Shown piece after piece: positions 1 through 6,509 of a stretch of 14,709 bases of DNA. The notes under the pieces were generated by a model, which saw only the letters and a program-made list of their open reading frames with translations, was not told the DNA's origin and searched no databases. Within the stretch, counting starts at the first letter, position 1; each line of letters opens with the position of its first letter. The stretch is from Gemmatimonadota bacterium (GTDB lineage: Bacteria; Gemmatimonadota; Gemmatimonadetes; Gemmatimonadales; GWC2-71-9). Where the stretch lies: positions 1 to 14,709 of the forward strand of contig QHUQ01000208.1 of NCBI GenBank assembly GCA_003221985.1, written 5' to 3'. A program made the position numbers and the translations under genes.

Positions 1-864
1 GTCGTCGAGGTCACCGTGGCTGTCAGGCGCTCAACGCCCTGCGTGTACCGCCTCGCGAACATGCCGCGGCAGGAGTTCATCGGCCGCCTGGATGAGCTCG
101 CGCGTTCTCATGAATACCTGCGGTTCACGCAGCATCCCTTTGCCGATACCTCTATGCTGTACCTCACGATCGATGCGACGACGGAGGAATACCGCAGCAC
201 CGACCCGGTGCGCTACACCGGTCCGCCCGCCGGAGGCGCCGCATGGCTCGCGGTGCACTGGCTGAGGATGCCGGGCATTAGGAGGGTCGTCGGGCGAGCG
301 GTCTCGGCCAGCCGTCGCGGTCTCTCCGTCGTCGTGCCCTTCTCGATGTCGCTCTTCGTCCGCGACGGAGTGATCCCCAACAAGAGCTGGGGCGAAGCGC
401 TGCTCCGCCGCATCGGGCTGCGGGCGTTCAATCGGAACGACTGGCTGAACATGGAGCTCGCGATCCCACGGGAGCGGTTCCCCGAGTTCGCGCAGCTCTT
501 CGCCGAGAAACTCCCCCGGATGTCGGCGTTCTCCACATCGCATCCGTACTACGCATGCCGCGTGGTCGGGGGCGCGCGAAGCGTCCTGCTCGGTCCGAAC
601 TTCGAGCGCGATGTGGTGTTCGTCGACATCCACGTTGATCCCCGGGCGCCTAGCTCAGACGGCTTTCTGCGCGCGGTGGAGGCCGAGTCGCTGCAGGCGT
701 TTTCGGCTCGACCGCACTGGGGCAAGGTGTTTTTCGCCGGCCGCGAAGCTATTCGGAAACTTTATCCCGCATCCAACATCGATGCCTTCCTCGCGGCGAA
801 GCAGCGGTTCGATCCCGGCGGCGTATTCTCCAACGATTATTCGCGGCGCGTACTCGGCGTGTGA
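1..864 (+). CDS. FAD-linked oxidase, C-terminal part (aldonolactone oxidase-like), 5' partial
   Basis: The frame is open from the first base of the window, so the N-terminal FAD-binding domain lies upstream and 287 residues are visible. The visible part resembles the C-terminal substrate domain of the D-arabinono-1,4-lactone / L-gulono-lactone oxidase family, which oxidises sugar lactones with a flavin. It opens with a strand-like VVEVTVAVRR segment, the usual continuation of the flavin domain. Near the end it carries the family's HWGK motif (bases 715-726) followed by KLYP, RFDPGGVFSN and the terminal RRVLG, a standard ending for this group. It converges on mazG with 31 bases between the two stop codons and no clear terminator hairpin. 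The family call is fairly secure; the substrate cannot be read from the sequence, and a sugar or alcohol oxidase of the same fold is possible. Confidence 0.8.
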   Translation, partial: VVEVTVAVRRSTPCVYRLANMPRQEFIGRLDELARSHEYLRFTQHPFADTSMLYLTIDATTEEYRSTDPVRYTGPPAGGAAWLAVHWLRMPGIRRVVGRAVSASRRGLSVVVPFSMSLFVRDGVIPNKSWGEALLRRIGLRAFNRNDWLNMELAIPRERFPEFAQLFAEKLPRMSAFSTSHPYYACRVVGGARSVLLGPNFERDVVFVDIHVDPRAPSSDGFLRAVEAESLQAFSARPHWGKVFFAGREAIRKLYPASNIDAFLAAKQRFDPGGVFSNDYSRRVLGV

Positions 865-895
865 TGATGATAATCGAAGGTCTTGTCGGTGGGCT

Positions 896-1669
896 CTAGC
901 GTTTTCCTTTCTTGACTTCATTCCACAATCCGTCTAGCTCCTCGAGCGTCGCCCTACCCATTTCCACCCCGCGTTCTTCGGCCAGCTTCTCCACCCTTTC
1001 GAAGCGATCCGTAAACTTGAGATTGGCGCGCTCGAGCGCCTGACCGGCCTCGATCCCCAGCTTGCGCGCGAGGTTCACGGCCGCGAACAGGAGATCGCCG
1101 AGCTCTTCCTCAACCTGCTCCCGCCGCCCCGTTCCTTGTTCCTTCTCAAGCTCAGCGACTTCCTCTTTCACCTTCCCCATCGGACCGTTCGCATCCGGCC
1201 AATCGAATCCGATGCCGGCGGCTCGCTCCTGCAGCCGATAAGCCATGACCAGGGGCGGAAGCGTCGGGGGCAGTCCCGCCAGTGTGCCGCGCTTCCCGCC
1301 GCTGCGTGGCTCACGCCGCTTGACGAGCTCCCACCCCGCATGATCACTCGTGCTGATGCGCCCGTCGCCGAAGAGATTCGGATGCCGGCGCCACATCTTT
1401 TCTTCCAGCGTCCGCGTGACGACTTCGGCGTTGAACTGCGAGCGCTCTTCGCCGATGACGATCTGAAACGCGAGATGCAGCAGCAGGTCGCCCAGCTCGT
1501 CCCGCATCGCTTCGGGATCGTCGGTTTGGATCGCGTGATCGAGCTCGAGCGCTTCTTCGACCAGATAGGGACGGAGCGTTTGCGGGCTCTGCGCGCGGTC
1601 CCACGGGCAACGTTGCCGCAGTTCGCGCACGAGTCCCAGAGCACGTCCAAGCGCTGAATCGCCTTGCAT
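896..1669 (-). CDS. mazG: Nucleoside triphosphate pyrophosphohydrolase MazG
   Basis: MazG hydrolyses (d)NTPs to NMP and pyrophosphate, cleaning the nucleotide pool and modulating ppGpp in some bacteria. The 257-residue protein has both tandem MazG domains and is near the length of E. coli MazG. The first has the CPWD signature (21-24), EExxE at 38-42 and ELGD at 58-61, the acidic residues that bind magnesium. RRHPNLFGD follows near 94-102, then the linker and GFDW (154-157). The second domain repeats EExxE (169-173) and ELGD (189-192). The ATG is preceded by GGAGG (complement of 1674-1678) four bases upstream, and by a strong promoter. It is divergent from the alr-deoB run and stands alone. 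I see no sign of truncation. Confidence 0.95.
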   Translation of the reverse strand: MQGDSALGRALGLVRELRQRCPWDRAQSPQTLRPYLVEEALELDHAIQTDDPEAMRDELGDLLLHLAFQIVIGEERSQFNAEVVTRTLEEKMWRRHPNLFGDGRISTSDHAGWELVKRREPRSGGKRGTLAGLPPTLPPLVMAYRLQERAAGIGFDWPDANGPMGKVKEEVAELEKEQGTGRREQVEEELGDLLFAAVNLARKLGIEAGQALERANLKFTDRFERVEKLAEERGVEMGRATLEELDGLWNEVKKGKR

Positions 1670-1682
1670 TTAGCCTCCGGGC

Positions 1683-1697
1683 CGGGTATCATACCCG
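1683..1697. promoter_or_regulatory. 15-bp dyad in the mazG/alr divergent region, possible operator
   Basis: CGGGTAT and ATACCCG form perfect 7-base arms around a single central C at 1690. The dyad covers the -10 boxes of both divergent promoters, a position where a repressor would block both genes. It may also simply reflect two back-to-back -10 elements, since TATCAT on one strand and TATGAT on the other generate the symmetry. No regulator gene lies beside it. Confidence 0.4.
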
Positions 1698-1715
1698 CGC
1701 CTGTGAGCGTGTCAA
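1688..1715 (-). promoter_or_regulatory. Sigma-70-type promoter for mazG
   Basis: Read on the minus strand there is a perfect TTGACA (-35, complement of 1710-1715), a 16-base spacer and TATGAT (-10, complement of 1688-1693). The expected transcription start is near 1681, leaving a leader of about 12 bases that still contains the GGAGG site of mazG. The -35 box lies inside the remnant of the alr N-terminus. On the opposite strand TATCAT (1687-1692) with TTGCAT (1664-1669) 17 bases upstream could serve alr, but that -35 is weak. Elements were matched by eye. Confidence 0.6.
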
Positions 1716-2663
1716 CGAGCGGCGAGGCCGGTATGTAAGGCCCTCGAGCAGCTCGATCCCTGGGGCTATGGCGTCGCGACGATCGAAGAGGGTGTCGAGC
1801 TGCGTGCGGCCGGCATCACGCGGCCGATTCTCGTCTTCATGCCCGCACGCGCGAAGCGGTTCGAGGAGTACGAGCGTCATCAGTTGACGCCGGCGCTCGG
1901 CGACGGGGGCAGCGTGCTCGAGTGGACCACGCGCAGCGACCGCGCCTTCCACGTCGAGATCGATACGGGAATGGGCCGCGCCGGCGTGCGCTGGGACGAG
2001 GTGGATGAACTGGGCGAGGCCGTCGACGCGCTCTCGTTCCAGGGGTGCTACACCCACTTCCACTCCGCCGAGCGCAGCGATGGCTCGGCCGAGCGGCAGC
2101 TGGAGCGATTCCTGACCGCCGTCGGCCGGTTGCCACGCCGGCCGGCCATGTTGCACGTCGCTAACAGTGCGGCTGCACTGCGCGGCAAGCAGTTCGCGCT
2201 CGACCTGGTGCGGCCGGGGATATTCCTCTACGGCGGAGTCGCCGCCGCGGGCGGGCCGGCGCCGCGTCCGGTCGTCAGCGTGCGGGCGCGCGTGGTCAGC
2301 GTCCGGCGGATCCGCAGCGGCGAAAGCGTCAGCTACAACGCGAGCTGGGTCGCTGCCCGTGATACCGTGGTCGCGACGCTGCGCATCGGCTACGCCGACG
2401 GCATTCGGCGTGACGCGGGGGTTCAGGGCAAAGGGCACGTGCTGTTGCGCGGCAAGCGGTGTCCGATCGTCGGCGTCGTGCAGATGGACATGACGCTGGT
2501 CGAGACGGGACCGCTCGAGGTGCAGGTGGGCGACGTCGCCACGTTTGTCGGCGAAGAAGCGAAGCAGCGCATCACGCTGGAAGAGTTCGCGGGCTGGAGC
2601 GGCGAGGTGCCGCACGAATTTCTGACGGGACTCGGCGCGCGGCTGCCACGGCTCCCGGTGTGA
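1703..2663 (+). pseudogene. alr: Alanine racemase, broken: N-terminal part with PLP lysine missing
   Basis: Alanine racemase converts L- to D-alanine with pyridoxal phosphate for peptidoglycan. A GTG at 1703 starts a short peptide, VSVSTSGEAGM, that ends at TAA 1736-1738. The racemase body continues in another frame, open from 1707 and clearly racemase from about 1737 with KALEQLDPWGYGVATIEEG. Later motifs are present: YTHFHSAE, HVANSAAAL with LVRPGIFLYGG, VSYNASW with the expected catalytic tyrosine, RIGYADG, and VVQMDM. What is absent is the first strand (AEIDL type) and the PLP-binding KAxAYGxG motif, roughly 45 residues by comparison with B. subtilis Alr. In the racemase frame the first usable ATG is at 1839, inside the barrel. 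As written it cannot bind PLP covalently. It is either a real deletion or an assembly error. The stop overlaps the deoB start. Confidence 0.85.
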
Positions 2664-3844
2664 AATACGGGACTGGCCGAGCAGCAATCATCGTGCTGGA
2701 TGGGCTCGGCAGCGGGCCTGCGCCGGATACGGCCGCGTACGGCGATACCGGATCGGACACGCTGGGAAACGTGGCTCGTGCAGTTGGCGGTCTGAAACTT
2801 CCCAATCTCGAGCAGCTGGGGCTGGGAAAGTGCCGGGAAGGATCCGGGATCTCGGGATTCAGCTCCAGCGTCAGCCCGACCGCGGCGCACGGCGTCGCGC
2901 GGCCGGCGTCGGCGGGGAAAGACAGTACGACCGGGCATTGGGAAATCTGCGGGGTCCTGCTGGAGAAGGCGTTTCGAACCTACCCCAGCGGATTTCCTGT
3001 TTCACTGCTGGACGATTTCGCGCGGCGCACGGGACGTGGGTGGCTCGGCAACAAGGCGGCGTCCGGGACCGCGATCATCGACGAGCTCGGGGCGGAGCAT
3101 CAACGCACCGGCAAGTGGATCGTCTATACTTCCGCGGACTCGGTGTTTCAGATCGCGGCGCACGAAGCGACGGTGCCGCTGGCGGAGCTGTATCGGGCGT
3201 GCGCAGTCGCGCGCGAGATGCTGATGGGTGAGCACGCGGTCAGCCGGGTGATCGCGCGGCCGTTCGAAGGCCGGGCCGGGGACTACCGGCGGACGCCCAA
3301 TCGCAAGGATTTTTCGATTGCGCCGACCGGAACGACGCTGCTGGATGTGATGGCCGATGCGGGGGTCGTGCGCATCGGCATCGGCAAGGTGGACGACCTG
3401 TTCGCGGGACGGAACATCAGCAGCGAGCATACGTCGACGAATCGCGACGCCTACCGGCGCATCGAACAGGCGCTCGAAGCGCTCGACACGGGATTCGTGT
3501 TCGTGAACGTGATCGAATTCGACCAGACGTGGGGGCACCGCAATGACGTGCCGGGGTTTCACGAGGGGCTCAAAGAGCTGGACGCGTGGATCCCGCGGCT
3601 CCTCGAGCGGTTGCGGCCGGACGATCTCGTGATGCTCACCGCGGATCACGGCAACGATCCGACGACGCCGTCCACGGATCATTCACGCGAGGTCGTGCCG
3701 CTGCTCGTCCTGGGACCGAAAGTGAATCCGGTGCCGCTAGGTACGCGCCGCACGTTCGCCGACATGGGGCAGACGGTGGCGGATTATTTCGGCCTGCCGG
3801 CGCTGGCGGCCGGGACGTCGTTTCTGCGCGATGTGACGGCATGA
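2660..3844 (+). CDS. deoB: Phosphopentomutase DeoB
   Basis: DeoB interconverts (deoxy)ribose 1-phosphate and 5-phosphate in nucleoside salvage, with two manganese ions. The 394-residue length matches the family. Starting at GTG 2660 gives VKYGTGRAAIIVLDG, placing metal ligand Asp at residue 14; the frame is open further upstream, but only as a shadow of alr. Family motifs follow in order: GKDSTTGHWE (86-95), AFRTYPSGFP, GNKAASGT, VYTSADSVFQIAAHE, RVIARPFEG, RTPNRKDFS, IGKVDDLFAG, GHRNDV, TADHGNDPT and TDHSRE. The residue aligned with the phosphorylated threonine of Bacillus DeoB (from memory) is Ser89. GTG shares four bases with the alr stop, and its own stop overlaps cdd as ATGA, so the three genes look translationally coupled. 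Intact. Confidence 0.96.
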   Translation: MKYGTGRAAIIVLDGLGSGPAPDTAAYGDTGSDTLGNVARAVGGLKLPNLEQLGLGKCREGSGISGFSSSVSPTAAHGVARPASAGKDSTTGHWEICGVLLEKAFRTYPSGFPVSLLDDFARRTGRGWLGNKAASGTAIIDELGAEHQRTGKWIVYTSADSVFQIAAHEATVPLAELYRACAVAREMLMGEHAVSRVIARPFEGRAGDYRRTPNRKDFSIAPTGTTLLDVMADAGVVRIGIGKVDDLFAGRNISSEHTSTNRDAYRRIEQALEALDTGFVFVNVIEFDQTWGHRNDVPGFHEGLKELDAWIPRLLERLRPDDLVMLTADHGNDPTTPSTDHSREVVPLLVLGPKVNPVPLGTRRTFADMGQTVADYFGLPALAAGTSFLRDVTA

Positions 3845-4086
3845 AGGAGCTGGTACGGCAGGCGCGCGAAGCGATGCGCCATGCGTGGGCGCCCTACAGC
3901 GACTTTCACGTCGGCGCCGCGATCGAGGCGGCCGATGGGAAGATTTACGTCGGCTGCAACGTCGAAAGCGCCTCGTACGGGCTCACGATCTGTGCCGAGC
4001 GAATGGCGCTCGGGGCGGCGGTCGTGGACGGCGCGCGCAAGCTGAAGCGCGTCGTCGTGACCACCGAAGTGGACGCTGGACCGGTG
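3841..4086 (+). pseudogene. cdd: Cytidine deaminase, C-terminally truncated and joined to a lipoprotein frame
   Basis: Cytidine deaminase hydrolyses cytidine and deoxycytidine to uridine forms with a catalytic zinc. The ATG overlaps the deoB stop. The first 80 or so residues are typical: APYSDFHVGAAIEA, GKIYVGCNVESASYG, and the first zinc/catalytic motif CAE in TICAERMALGAAV. The sequence then reaches VVVTTEVDAGPV, exactly where PCGxCRQ should follow. Instead VTRRLAWLFLLAAAAC appears, the signal peptide of the next gene. The second zinc motif with its two cysteines, and the remaining 50 or so residues, are absent, so the product should be inactive. The reading frame happens to stay open into the lipoprotein, making one ORF of 514 codons. 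A real deletion or a local assembly collapse are the alternatives. Confidence 0.85.
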
Positions 4087-5385
4087 ACACGGCGACTTGC
4101 CTGGCTGTTCCTGCTTGCGGCGGCGGCCTGTACCGAAGAGCCGACGGCGCCCGGCGACTGTCCCAACTTCTGTCCGGGCGGACAGATCGTCATCCACGAC
4201 ACGATTTTCACCGACATCATCGAACGGGACTCGTCGTTCAGCGGCTACGTCGCCAGTTTTCACGCGGCGGCGGCGGCAGCGGCAGACCTGCCGGGGGTGC
4301 AGAGCCGCCCGTTCTTCCTGCTGCGAGCGATGATCACGCGCGTGCAGCCCAGAGCGACGGATACGACGACGGTCCCGATCGCCATCGATTCGTCGCGGCT
4401 GCGGCTGTCGATCGTGCGGCGCGACAAGAACGCGACGAATCTGCGGCTGCGATTGTTCCAGCTGCCCCTGACGGTGGATTCGACGTCGGATTTTGCGTCT
4501 CTCGATCCGTATTTCAGCGCCGCTGTGGATACCGTGAATGTGTCCGCGATTCTCGCCGGTCCCGCGATCGGTGATACGGCGACGATCCGGATCTGGGGCG
4601 ACACGATCCGTACCGACTCCGCGGGTCACATCGTGCAGATCGCGCGGAGTGACTCCGCCGTGCTCGTCTACTTCTCGCTCGACACTCTGCGGGCGCCGTT
4701 CAGCGTACCAGATTCGGGGAAGCTTGCCTTCGGCGTGGAGGTCGCCGCCGACTCATTGGCGAGCATCGGCATCGGGACGAATGAATCGGTCACCAACGGC
4801 CCAGTCATAAAGTGGTTCTATCATTACAGCGTTCCGGATACGTTACCGGCGCCCGACAGCGTGGCGCACGACTCTTCTGCACGTGCGCCAAGTTTTGACA
4901 GCTTCGTATTCAATCCTGCAACCGCGGCGCTCGATTCCAATCTTACGGTCGGTGGCGTGCCCTCGGCGCGCAGCCTGTTCCGTGTCGCGATACCGAAATT
5001 CCTACATGACAGCATCGATGTGGTGCGGGCGACGGCGATCCTCGTGCCGGTGGACACGGTGCAGGGAATGCCGATCGACTCGTTCGGAATCCTGGCGCGT
5101 CCCGTGCTGACCGATCTCGGCGGCAAATCGCCGCTCAGCACGGCGACGTCGGACTGGGCGCACGTCGTCATCCATACCGGTTTCGCCGACACGGTGCGCA
5201 TCGAGCTCACCAACATGGTGCGGACCTGGGTCGCCGATACGACTCGGCCCACCGCGTTTTTCCTTAATCAGTCGCCGGAGGCGACGTCCTTTACCGAGAT
5301 CCGGTTCCATTCGTCGCGCAACCCGGCGCTCCGGCCGGCGCTGCAGGTGACGTACGTGAAGCGCTTCCCGTTTGGTGCACCGTGA
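4084..5385 (+). CDS. Putative lipoprotein with DNRLRE-like C-terminal domain
   Basis: Starting at GTG 4084 gives MTRRLAWLFLLAAAAC, a compact lipoprotein signal with lipobox AAAC (cysteine 16), so I take this as the true start although the frame is open back through cdd. The mature part of about 418 residues is rich in Asp, Ser, Thr and Ala and has no further membrane segment. The end, WVADTTRPTAFFLNQSPEATSFTEIRFHSSRNPALRPALQVTY, resembles the last strands of DNRLRE/CBM96-type beta domains found in secreted bacterial proteins. An early pair of cysteines (CPNFC) follows the lipid cysteine. Function unknown; a surface or periplasmic structural role is likely. Its stop overlaps the next start (GTGA), suggesting it is made together with the neighbouring outer-membrane protein. 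No clear Shine-Dalgarno sits before the GTG, perhaps because the upstream joint removed it. Confidence 0.65.
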   Translation: MTRRLAWLFLLAAAACTEEPTAPGDCPNFCPGGQIVIHDTIFTDIIERDSSFSGYVASFHAAAAAAADLPGVQSRPFFLLRAMITRVQPRATDTTTVPIAIDSSRLRLSIVRRDKNATNLRLRLFQLPLTVDSTSDFASLDPYFSAAVDTVNVSAILAGPAIGDTATIRIWGDTIRTDSAGHIVQIARSDSAVLVYFSLDTLRAPFSVPDSGKLAFGVEVAADSLASIGIGTNESVTNGPVIKWFYHYSVPDTLPAPDSVAHDSSARAPSFDSFVFNPATAALDSNLTVGGVPSARSLFRVAIPKFLHDSIDVVRATAILVPVDTVQGMPIDSFGILARPVLTDLGGKSPLSTATSDWAHVVIHTGFADTVRIELTNMVRTWVADTTRPTAFFLNQSPEATSFTEIRFHSSRNPALRPALQVTYVKRFPFGAP

Positions 5386-6509
5386 GGGCGGTTGGGCGGT
5401 TGGGCGGTTGGGCGGTTAGGGTCGGCGTCCTGGCGGCGGTCTTTCTAACCGCCGAACCGCCGAACCGCTTGACCGCTCAGGACTCGCAATTCGGGATTCG
5501 TGGGCTTGGCACGCCCGGGAAATCGGAGAGCGTCCGGGCGCGGAGCACGGGCGGTGCGTTCGCCCCGTTCGATGCCTTCTCGCCGCTGATCGAGGCATCG
5601 CTCGCCGACGTGCACCGCATGAGTGCCGGGGTTACGACCGGCACCTCGTGGCGGTCGATCGACGCCGGCGGCGCCACCTCGACCCTGCGCGGCACCCGCT
5701 TTCCCGCGCTCGTCATCGCCGGACCGCTGACCCGGCGCATCGTGATCGGCGGCGGTTTCGCGACGTATCTCGACCGCACATTCGGCGTGATCACCCACGA
5801 CACGATCGACCTGCGCGGCGTCCCCCAGCCGATCACGGATGAGATCACGAGCGACGGCGCGGTCACTGATTTGCGGGTCGCGGCCGCCACGCGTCTCAGT
5901 CGTCTGGCACTGGGGCTGGGGTTTCACTTGATCACCGGGTCCTCGCGGGTCATTGCCACGCGTCGCTTCGCGGACACGCTGAACTACCGCACCTCGAGCG
6001 CGCGGGACGAAGTGGCGTACGGCGGCGCCGGCGGTTCCGTCAGTGCGCTGCTGGATGTGGGGCACGACTTGCGGTTCGCCGGCTGGTTCCGCTCCGACTC
6101 CAAGCTCCGCGCCGATGTCAGCGGGCGCACGGTGGCGGAGAATGATCTGCCGCTGTCCTACGGTGCCGGCGTTTTGTGGCGGGCCGGCGCGCAGGCGGGG
6201 ATCGCGGGGTCAGTGGCATGGCAGAAGTGGGCCGGGGCAGGGCCGAACGCGCACGACACGTTCAACTGGTCCGCCGGAGCGGAGATCGGCCCGGGCGGCT
6301 CGCTCTTCCGCGTCGGCGTGCGCGGCGGGCAGCTCGCGTTCGGTGTCGGAACGACTCCGACCGAGTTCGGATACTCCGCGGGGCTCGGTCGCCAGTTCTC
6401 CGGGGGCCGCGGGCGGCTCGATCTCGGCCTCGAGCGCCTCGAGCGCAAAGGCTCCGGGCTGACCGAGCGCGTGTGGACGTTCCTGCTGGGGCTGACCGTG
6501 CGGCCGTGA
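5382..6509 (+). CDS. Putative outer-membrane beta-barrel protein
   Basis: The 375-residue product starts at GTG 5382, which overlaps the previous stop by four bases. An arginine-containing n-region and hydrophobic stretch (about residues 8-24, WAVRVGVLAAVFLTA) read as a Sec signal peptide, with cleavage probably after LTA near residue 32, before QDSQ. The rest alternates short amphipathic strands with Gly/Asp turns (for example FPALVIAGPLTRRIVIGGGFATYL, LRVAAATRLSRLALGLGFHLI, SLFRVGVRGGQLAFGVG) and finishes with an aromatic-containing strand, VWTFLLGLTVRP, as in outer-membrane barrels. No enzyme motif is recognised. A lipoprotein precedes it, and both may act together at the outer membrane. 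The codons right after the start are four tandem 8-base repeats, so its frame depends on repeat number. Confidence 0.6.
   Translation: MRAVGRLGGWAVRVGVLAAVFLTAEPPNRLTAQDSQFGIRGLGTPGKSESVRARSTGGAFAPFDAFSPLIEASLADVHRMSAGVTTGTSWRSIDAGGATSTLRGTRFPALVIAGPLTRRIVIGGGFATYLDRTFGVITHDTIDLRGVPQPITDEITSDGAVTDLRVAAATRLSRLALGLGFHLITGSSRVIATRRFADTLNYRTSSARDEVAYGGAGGSVSALLDVGHDLRFAGWFRSDSKLRADVSGRTVAENDLPLSYGAGVLWRAGAQAGIAGSVAWQKWAGAGPNAHDTFNWSAGAEIGPGGSLFRVGVRGGQLAFGVGTTPTEFGYSAGLGRQFSGGRGRLDLGLERLERKGSGLTERVWTFLLGLTVRP
5386..5417 (+). repeat. Four perfect tandem copies of GGGCGGTT
   Basis: GGGCGGTT occurs four times without mismatch, beginning one base after the GTG start codon of the outer-membrane protein gene. 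The repeat codes for part of the signal peptide. The unit of eight bases is not a multiple of three, so gain or loss of one copy would shift the frame. The approximate complement follows at 5447-5478. Confidence 0.9.
5447..5478 (+). repeat. Degenerate 8-base repeats complementary to 5386-5417
   Basis: AACCGCCG occurs twice (5447-5462), followed by AACCGCTT and GACCGCTC. They are near-complements of the upstream GGGCGGTT array, so the two blocks could pair across a 29-base loop. Both lie in the signal-peptide region of the same gene. This could be a fossil of an inserted palindromic element instead of a slippage array. Confidence 0.7.

Noticed and set aside
865..895. Bidirectional terminator between the converging oxidase and mazG genes
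   Set aside because: No stem of useful length is visible in these 31 bases.
3841..5385. A genuine cytidine deaminase-lipoprotein fusion
   Set aside because: The second zinc motif is missing and a complete lipoprotein signal would be buried in the middle, so the continuous frame is most likely accidental.
5386..5478. CRISPR array
   Set aside because: Units are 8 bases, contiguous and without spacers, and they lie in coding sequence.
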